A DNA stretch of 14,084 nt from Bacteroidota bacterium (GTDB lineage: Bacteria > Bacteroidota > Bacteroidia > Bacteroidales > Rikenellaceae), in contig JAEZPN010000061.1 of NCBI GenBank assembly GCA_023413645.1, positions 1 to 14,084 on the forward strand, written 5' to 3'. The notes beneath the pieces were generated by a model that worked only from the letters and a program-made list of their open reading frames with translations, ran no database searches and was not told the origin of the DNA. Made by a program: the position numbers and the translations under genes. Each line of letters begins with the position of its first letter. Position 1 is the stretch's first letter. This document shows positions 6,544 through 11,349 of this stretch, in pieces.

Positions 6544-7887
6544 ATGAGAGGAAACCTTAAATTTTTCGCTATAGCACTACTTCTATGTGCTCTCACGTCA
6601 TGCTCTAAGGAGACCGATATGTCGCCCGAACCCGTAGACGACACCCCAAAAAAGAGCTATACAATCCTATATTATGGCTGCTGCAGTGGCCTCGATAGAG
6701 CCATAGAGCCACTCTTCGAGGAGGTGCCACAGCTCGATATCCCCGAGCATATCAATGTTGTGGGACAGATAAAGTGGAGCGAGGGCTACAAGTCGGACTA
6801 CGCAGGTCTTGCTGACGGCAGTGGCGATGTGCAGCGTTTCAGCTACAACCATGAGGAGGAGAGGGTCATCGTGGCGGACTTCGCCGCTGCAGACTACAAA
6901 GTAGATGCCCCCGATAACCTCGCGACATTCATTAAGTGGGCGCGCGAGACAGCACCTGCGGATGAGTACATCATGGTATTCTGCGGTCATGGCAACGCCT
7001 ATCATCCTGCCTTTGATGATGTGACACGAGGCATACTCCGCGATGATATGTACACCTCGTACCTCGGCATCGGGGAGATATGCGAGGCATTCGACATTGC
7101 CAATGTTGCGGAGAACAAGTTTGCCCTCACAATGATGGTATGTTGCGTGATGAACACCCTCGAGTACTCTACCGAGCTTATACCATACACCAACTACTAC
7201 CTCGCATCGGGGCATGTCACCGTGGCGACATCCAAGGAGCTCTACTTCCTGATTGATGGCATCATCAAGCATGGTCAGGACGGGGAGGATGCTATTGTGA
7301 ACGCCGTGAAGTGTGCCGTAGATGCCGACTACGCCTCTATGGACAATGAGCATAAGCAGGATACGACACTCACAAAGACCGTGCGCATCAAGAAGCTCAA
7401 CGAGAAGATTAAGCACTTCGTAAATAGACTATGTGTGCTCTATGGCGAGCAGGTTATCCTGGGCGATAGCGGCATGGAGGCGAAGTATGGCTATACCTCG
7501 AAGGATATGGACGAGGCCTTGGCTAATTCGTACTACTACCTCCAGCCATACCTCGATGCAAGTGGCGATGTCTCGTCATGGTATCAGAGCTCGTATAACT
7601 ACGACATCGTAGATGTGGCAAAACGCTTGGCTGAGGCGACTAACGATGAGGCGCTCATCCTCTATGCCAATGAGATTGAGGAGACCGCCGCAGAGTCTAT
7701 CCTCTATCAGTATCGCTACAATGTTGATGTGCCTCTATACCACGCTGTTACGCTTGTGAACAAGGAGGAGTGGGAGGAGCTTCGCTTCGAGGATGCCAAC
7801 TATTGCGACTTGGCATTCGACCAGGCTACGGGCTGGAGTAACCTGCTGAAGGTCAACAAGGCGAACTTTAAGCATGAGGTGAAGTAG
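6544..7887 (+). CDS. Clostripain-like (peptidase C11 family) lipoprotein, paralog A
   Basis: A 447-aa exported protein. Residues 1-20 form a lipoprotein signal with lipobox LTSC, so Cys20 should be lipidated. C20-S-K-E-T-D resembles a lipoprotein surface-export signal (Lys plus acidic residues), so surface exposure is possible. The core has the C11/clostripain layout: a beta-strand entry SYTILYYG (38-45), the His motif FCGHGNAYHP with His149 as likely catalytic base, and the Cys motif MMVCCVMNTLEY with Cys201 as likely nucleophile, matching the family's 'DACLMxxxE'. The family Asp two residues before the Cys, which lies in the S1 pocket and selects Arg/Lys in characterised members, is Val199 here, so specificity probably differs. 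The fold and dyad are seen; activity and target are not. Paralog B (9705-11033) shares the motifs and most of the ARETAPA..EYIMVF block. The gene is monocistronic, with promoter at 6492 and terminator at 7910. Confidence 0.85.
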   Translation: MRGNLKFFAIALLLCALTSCSKETDMSPEPVDDTPKKSYTILYYGCCSGLDRAIEPLFEEVPQLDIPEHINVVGQIKWSEGYKSDYAGLADGSGDVQRFSYNHEEERVIVADFAAADYKVDAPDNLATFIKWARETAPADEYIMVFCGHGNAYHPAFDDVTRGILRDDMYTSYLGIGEICEAFDIANVAENKFALTMMVCCVMNTLEYSTELIPYTNYYLASGHVTVATSKELYFLIDGIIKHGQDGEDAIVNAVKCAVDADYASMDNEHKQDTTLTKTVRIKKLNEKIKHFVNRLCVLYGEQVILGDSGMEAKYGYTSKDMDEALANSYYYLQPYLDASGDVSSWYQSSYNYDIVDVAKRLAEATNDEALILYANEIEETAAESILYQYRYNVDVPLYHAVTLVNKEEWEELRFEDANYCDLAFDQATGWSNLLKVNKANFKHEVK

Positions 7888-7909
7888 GAAACCCCTATAC
7901 AATAAAATA

Positions 7910-7946
7910 AGGCGTTGCCCCACATGGGACAACGCCTTTGTTTTTA
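7910..7946. terminator. Bidirectional terminator between convergent genes
   Basis: AGGCGTTG (7910-7917) pairs with CAACGCCT (7930-7937). One C/A mismatch follows, then CCC/GGG, around an ACAT loop. TTGTTTTTAT follows on the plus strand, and an A/T-rich TTATTTTATT follows when read on the minus strand. It ends both the C11 paralog A gene and the converging SDR gene, which stops at 7957. Confidence 0.85.
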
Positions 7947-7956
7947 TCGTTTGCCG

Positions 7957-8775
7957 TTACTTCAGTGGCGAGTCGGGCTCCTTGGCCATAACGGCGTAGA
8001 AGAGCTTATCCACAAGGCTGGGGAAGAATTTCTTTAAGAAGTGTGTTGCGCGACCCTCCCACTCCATCAGGCAGAGGCGCTTGCGGCGACGTATGCCCTT
8101 AGCTACGATGTGTGCCACCTCTTCGGGTGTCATCATCTTGGCCTCGTTGCGGGGTGTCTCGCCCTGCTGTGTGCCGTCGGCAGTGAGTGCCGAGAAGCGT
8201 ACGTTCGAGGCGGTAAATCCTGGGCAGGCGGTCATTACATGTACCCCCTTTTTGAGGTTCTCAACGCGAATGGTGTCGAGGAAACCCGTCATGGCGTACT
8301 TCGACGCCGAATATCCCGTGCGACCAGGCAAACCATGTATGCCCGCGACGGATGATATGCCGACCAATGAGCCGCGTGACTTCTGCAACCAGGGTAGTGC
8401 GTACTTCGTGCAGTTCACCGTGCCCCAGAAGTTCACGTCCATAAGGCGGTGCAACACCTTGAGGTCGCAGTCGTCGAACAAGGCTCGCATCGAGAGACCC
8501 GCATTGCATATCATTACGTCAATGCCTCCAAATGTCGCTACTGCAGTATCTATGAGGTGTTTGCACTCCTCCTCCTTGACTACGTCACATGCGGCGTATG
8601 CTACGCTACCTCCTGCAGCCGTAATCTCTTGGGCAATACGATGTAGCTCTTCCTCGCGGCGTGCACCCATCACAACCTTTGCCCCCATCTTGGCATACTC
8701 GCGTGCCATGGCCTCGCCGATACCCGACGATGCTCCCGTAATCACCACGACTTTGCCATTAAATATCTTCTTCAT
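7957..8775 (-). CDS. Short-chain dehydrogenase/reductase (SDR) family oxidoreductase
   Basis: A 272-aa classical SDR. The Rossmann cofactor motif TGASSGIG is at residues 13-20, CDV at about 63-65 and the structural NAG motif at 91-93. Asn115, Ser142, Tyr155 and Lys159 form the complete catalytic tetrad (VNFWG, ISSVAG, YSASK). The PG motif after strand 6 (ACPGFTAS) is also present. Arg39 and Arg40 after the second strand (GARRE) suggest NADP(H) preference. Substrate cannot be read from the sequence. The C-terminal part with IRRRKRLCLMEWEGRATHFLKKFFP is basic and amphipathic, resembling membrane-associated 11beta-HSD/DHRS7-like SDRs, which would fit a lipid or sterol-like substrate; this is only suggestive. 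The start lies 21 nt after the MBL-hydrolase stop, so the two form a minus-strand operon. It ends at the shared terminator at 7910-7946. Confidence 0.93.
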   Translation of the reverse strand: MKKIFNGKVVVITGASSGIGEAMAREYAKMGAKVVMGARREEELHRIAQEITAAGGSVAYAACDVVKEEECKHLIDTAVATFGGIDVMICNAGLSMRALFDDCDLKVLHRLMDVNFWGTVNCTKYALPWLQKSRGSLVGISSVAGIHGLPGRTGYSASKYAMTGFLDTIRVENLKKGVHVMTACPGFTASNVRFSALTADGTQQGETPRNEAKMMTPEEVAHIVAKGIRRRKRLCLMEWEGRATHFLKKFFPSLVDKLFYAVMAKEPDSPLK

Positions 8776-8796
8776 GTTTACCTCTCTTTGATTGTT

Positions 8797-9573
8797 CTAT
8801 AACTCCACCGTTAGGCCGTCGTATGCAAGCATCACGCCATCGGGAAGTTTCGTCTCGGCCTCGGTGTAGAGACCTATGTCGTGCGACATATGTGTAAGGT
8901 ATGCGCGCTCTGGACGTATGCGTTTGATAATCTCCACTGCCTCATCCACCGAGAAGTGCGAATCGTGCCTCTTCCAGCGCAAGGCGTTTATTACTAATAC
9001 TTTTACACCTTCGAGTTTCGCCTCCTCTGCGGACTCTATATGGCTGAAGTCGGTGATATATGCCATATCGCCAAAGCGGTAGCCCACCGAACGGAAACGG
9101 TCGGAGTGGTGCCCCAAGATCGGCACTATCTCCACACCCGCTGCCACGAATGACGTATTGGTATCTATGGTGTGCAACTCGATAACGGGCACACCACGAT
9201 ACTTGTTCTCGGCAAAGGCGTAGTCGTACTCCATCTTCACGCGGTTGATGGTAGCCTCATTGCCGTAGATGTGTGTAGAGTGAATGGTGGGGTAGTCCAC
9301 AAAGTTGAAGGCGCGCACATCGTCGATGCCCGCGGTGTGGTCTTTGTGCATGTGCGTAAGCAGGATGGCGTCTATGCGCGTCACGCTCTCGCGCAGCATC
9401 TGATAGCGGAAGTCGGGACCTGCATCTATGATGAAACGCTTGCCCTCGACCTCAATCATTGCCGAGGTGCGCAGACGTCTGTCGCGCCTATCCGAGGAGC
9501 GACATACCTCGCAGCGACAGCCTATTACGGGCACGCCCTGCGATGTTCCGGTACCTAAAAATGTTAGCTTCAT
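8797..9573 (-). CDS. MBL-fold metallo-hydrolase, PhnP/phosphodiesterase type
   Basis: A 258-aa cytosolic metallo-beta-lactamase-fold enzyme. I chose the ATG at 9573 (MKLTFLGTGTSQGVPVIGC), because the protein family begins at this strand; a longer reading from 9612 adds an unrelated hydrophobic stretch and passes through the promoter. Metal ligands are all visible: H74-M-H76-K-D78-H79 (the HxHxDH motif), His155 (GHHSD), Asp175 (ITDFSH) and His228 (LTHMSH). Cys19, Cys21 and Cys24 in GCRCEVC match the extra structural zinc site of PhnP, the phosphoribosyl cyclic phosphodiesterase. Homologs in genomes without phosphonate-lyase genes are common, and I see no phn genes here, so the physiological substrate is open: a cyclic phosphodiester or related nucleotide. 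It is the first gene of a two-gene operon with the SDR. Confidence 0.9.
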   Translation of the reverse strand: MKLTFLGTGTSQGVPVIGCRCEVCRSSDRRDRRLRTSAMIEVEGKRFIIDAGPDFRYQMLRESVTRIDAILLTHMHKDHTAGIDDVRAFNFVDYPTIHSTHIYGNEATINRVKMEYDYAFAENKYRGVPVIELHTIDTNTSFVAAGVEIVPILGHHSDRFRSVGYRFGDMAYITDFSHIESAEEAKLEGVKVLVINALRWKRHDSHFSVDEAVEIIKRIRPERAYLTHMSHDIGLYTEAETKLPDGVMLAYDGLTVEL

Positions 9574-9578
9574 AGCGA

Positions 9579-9586
9579 CAAAGATA
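9579..9586 (-). promoter_or_regulatory. -7 box (TATCTTTG) directly upstream of the MBL-hydrolase start
   Basis: Minus-strand TATCTTTG is a perfect TAnnTTTG -7 element, but no good TTTG lies 19-20 nt upstream. It ends only 5 nt before the ATG at 9573, so transcription would start at or within a few bases of the start codon, implying a leaderless or near-leaderless mRNA. It could also be a chance match in A/T-rich DNA. Confidence 0.45.
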
Positions 9587-9650
9587 GTAAATAAAACGAA
9601 AAAAGCGAGCACGCATGGGGATTTTTCAGCATATTTCTCGTTTTATACTA

Positions 9651-9682
9651 TTTGCACAATTCGGATAAATTTATTAAATTTG
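9651..9682 (+). promoter_or_regulatory. Putative Bacteroidetes promoter of the second C11 peptidase gene
   Basis: TTTG (9651-9654), a 20-nt spacer and TAAATTTG (9675-9682) fit the consensus. A start near 9689 leaves about 16 nt before the ATG at 9705, like the leader of paralog A. A second -7-like word, TATTTTTG (9694-9701), lies too close to the ATG and lacks a -33 partner. Confidence 0.65.
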
Positions 9683-9704
9683 CTCCAGATCAATATTTTT
9701 GCCT

Positions 9705-11033
9705 ATGAAAAGGTCTGTAAAATATCTGCTTTCAGCCCTGATAGCTCTTCTGCTTCTCTCTTGCAGCAGGGAGGTGAAGCCTGCGCCTGTGGTAAAACCT
9801 CAGCCAGAGCCAGAGGAGCATCGAAGCTATACCATAATGTTCTATGGTAGTGGTGGTGGGATTGATGACTGTGCGGAGGGTCTGATGGATGTTGTCAGAA
9901 TTATTCCAGACATACCCGAAAATATCAAAATCGTTGGTCAGATCAAGTGGAACAAGGGGTATAAATCTCAAGTGTCGAATGGCAGGGGCGGAGTATCGCG
10001 TTTCACGTATAATCATAGGTCGAACATGGTGGACTACAGCGAGTATGCCGGACCCGAATTTAGGATTGATGAGGCTGAGAACCTCGCAGAATTTATAGAA
10101 TGGGCACGCGAGACAGCTCCTGCGGAGGAGTATATAATGGTCTTCTTTGGTCATGGCAATGGCTATCACCCCTCGTTTGATGGTGTGACAAGGGGTACGC
10201 TTCGCGATAATATGTACACCGCCTATCTCGGTGTTGACGCTATTCGCCAGGCATTTGAAATGGTGGATGCGAAGTTTGTTCTTACGGAGTTTGTCAGTTG
10301 CTATATGAACACGCTTGAGTATATAACAGAACTTGAACCATACACCGATTACTACTACGGCTCAAATCATGCCCTCCCTGCTACAAATGCTGAAATATAC
10401 TTGCTGGTTAATGGACTTATGCTTAACTATGAGCAAGAGGATGCTGTGCTCATGGCTGGTGAGTATGCGTTGAAGGAGTATGGCGATATGGTATACCCAT
10501 ACATCGACGATTATTCGTATGATATCTCTATAACTCGTAGTTCATCCATAGCGGCACTCAATGGTGAGATACGCAACTTTGTCGATATTGTTGTGCAACT
10601 CTACGATGAGGAGGCGGAGATTGGTGCTGAGGCTATGCAGCAGAAATATAACTTTACCACTAAAGATATTGATGAGGCTTTGGGTGGCTCTTACTATTTT
10701 AATGAGAGAAAGACCAGTTCGGCAGAGGAGTGGTATCGTTGCACCTATACTCATGACATCGTCTCTATTGTAAACATGGTAGCCGAGAGAACCAATCACC
10801 CCCAACTTATGCTGTGTGCTCGAGAGGTGAAACTTGCTGCTCAGGAGGCACAGGTGTATCAGAGTCTCTGCCACTCGGATGAGGTGTACTATGGCTTGGC
10901 GCTTGTAAATGGCGAGGAGTGGGCAGAACTGGGCTTCGATGATGCCAACTACGAGGCATTGGCCTTTGACAGAGCCACTGGCTGGAGCCGTCTGTTAAAG
11001 CGAAATAGCGCTGTATATACCCGACACAAGTAG
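9705..11033 (+). CDS. Clostripain-like (peptidase C11 family) lipoprotein, paralog B
   Basis: A 442-aa paralog of the 6544-7887 product with the same layout. The start is the ATG at 9705; the TTG at 9699 overlaps a -7-like box and only adds two residues. The lipoprotein signal ends in LLSC with Cys20, followed by a Pro-rich linker (VKPAPVVKPQPEPEE, 24-38). The dyad is His150 (FFGHGNGYHP) and Cys199 (EFVSCYMNTLEY). The position two before Cys199 is Val197, again not the family Asp. The strongest conservation with paralog A is residues 133-175 (ARETAPA.EYIMVF.GHGN.YHP) and the C-terminal block VNGEEWAELGFDDANY ... ATGWS at about 401-428; a shared C-terminal domain is therefore under constraint. 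Base use is visibly more A/T-rich than in paralog A. Activity is predicted from the intact dyad only. No canonical terminator follows; see the hairpin at 11073. Confidence 0.85.
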   Translation: MKRSVKYLLSALIALLLLSCSREVKPAPVVKPQPEPEEHRSYTIMFYGSGGGIDDCAEGLMDVVRIIPDIPENIKIVGQIKWNKGYKSQVSNGRGGVSRFTYNHRSNMVDYSEYAGPEFRIDEAENLAEFIEWARETAPAEEYIMVFFGHGNGYHPSFDGVTRGTLRDNMYTAYLGVDAIRQAFEMVDAKFVLTEFVSCYMNTLEYITELEPYTDYYYGSNHALPATNAEIYLLVNGLMLNYEQEDAVLMAGEYALKEYGDMVYPYIDDYSYDISITRSSSIAALNGEIRNFVDIVVQLYDEEAEIGAEAMQQKYNFTTKDIDEALGGSYYFNERKTSSAEEWYRCTYTHDIVSIVNMVAERTNHPQLMLCAREVKLAAQEAQVYQSLCHSDEVYYGLALVNGEEWAELGFDDANYEALAFDRATGWSRLLKRNSAVYTRHK

Positions 11034-11072
11034 CTGCGCAACCCCTGTTGATGCGAGAAAAAGAACAATTTC

Positions 11073-11114
11073 ATCCCTTGCAAATTGCGCTCTTGATGGC
11101 GTGTTGCGAGGGGT
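11073..11114 (+). terminator. Hairpin after C11 paralog B, weak terminator candidate
   Basis: ATCCCTTGCAA (11073-11083) pairs with TTGCGAGGGGT (11104-11114) over 11 bp including two G-U pairs, with a 20-nt loop. Only GTTTCG follows, with no real U-tract, so termination would be inefficient. It is the only strong hairpin between the stop at 11033 and the nifJ promoter. Confidence 0.4.
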
Positions 11115-11122
11115 GTTTCGTA

Positions 11123-11140
11123 GTGTTAAAAAGTTAACAA
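11123..11140. promoter_or_regulatory. Rex-like (or CRP/FNR-like) palindromic operator upstream of nifJ
   Basis: TGTTAA-AAAG-TTAACA is a perfect 12-base inverted repeat (11124-11139). The 18-bp window agrees with the clostridial Rex consensus TTGTTAA-N4-TTAACAA, as I recall it, at 17 of the 18 positions, counting the four free ones. Rex senses NADH/NAD+ and controls fermentation and PFOR genes in several phyla, which fits the next gene. The centre lies about 56 bp before the predicted transcript start, upstream of the -33 position, a place also typical of CRP/FNR-family activators, whose TGTTA-N6-TAACA spacing fits equally. Confidence 0.5.
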
Positions 11141-11172
11141 CGAATTTTCTATGAAGTTCACGTAAAAATTAG

Positions 11173-11180
11173 TACCTTTG
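11173..11180 (+). promoter_or_regulatory. -7 box (TACCTTTG) of the nifJ promoter
   Basis: TACCTTTG is an exact TAnnTTTG element. The -33 region (about 11147-11153, TTCTATG) is poor, so an activator or the strength of the -7 box may be needed. Transcription from near 11187 would give a leader of about 160 nt before nifJ. Confidence 0.6.
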
Positions 11181-11186
11181 CCCCGA

Positions 11187-11349
11187 TTTTTGCCAAGGCG
11201 CAGTTGTTCCAAAGTGCGTGAGGTGAAAAGAGGCGTGGCGCCAGATGCGTCAAAGACTACCCCGTAGGGGTAATAATTGGGGCTGCGCAAGTCGCACAAA
11301 ACCGAGCAGTCGGGCGACAAACTTTAGAGCGAATAACAAATATCAAACG
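11187..11349 (+). promoter_or_regulatory. Structured 5' leader of nifJ (unassigned)
   Basis: The leader holds several helices. GCGCAGTT (11198-11205) can pair with GGCTGCGC (11281-11288) as a closing stem. Inside it are GGCG-TGG-CGCC (11232-11242) and TACCCC-GTA-GGGGTA (11258-11272). After it, GTCGC (11291-11295) pairs with GCGAC (11314-11318) around an inner CCGA/TCGG stem. The start codon is 31 nt further on. I recognise no known riboswitch class, and no ORF here looks real. It may regulate translation or stabilise the mRNA. Confidence 0.45.

Noticed and set aside
6667..7416. Minus-strand 249-aa open frame opposite C11 paralog A
   Set aside because: It overlaps the catalytic region of a clear peptidase gene on the other strand and shows no domain of its own.
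8081..8791. Plus-strand 236-aa open frame opposite the SDR gene
   Set aside because: It is antisense to a clear SDR with every catalytic motif; its composition (Arg/Ser/Pro/Thr-rich) is that of a codon shadow.
11126..11320. Minus-strand 64-aa open frame upstream of nifJ
   Set aside because: It covers the nifJ promoter, operator and structured leader and has no recognisable features.
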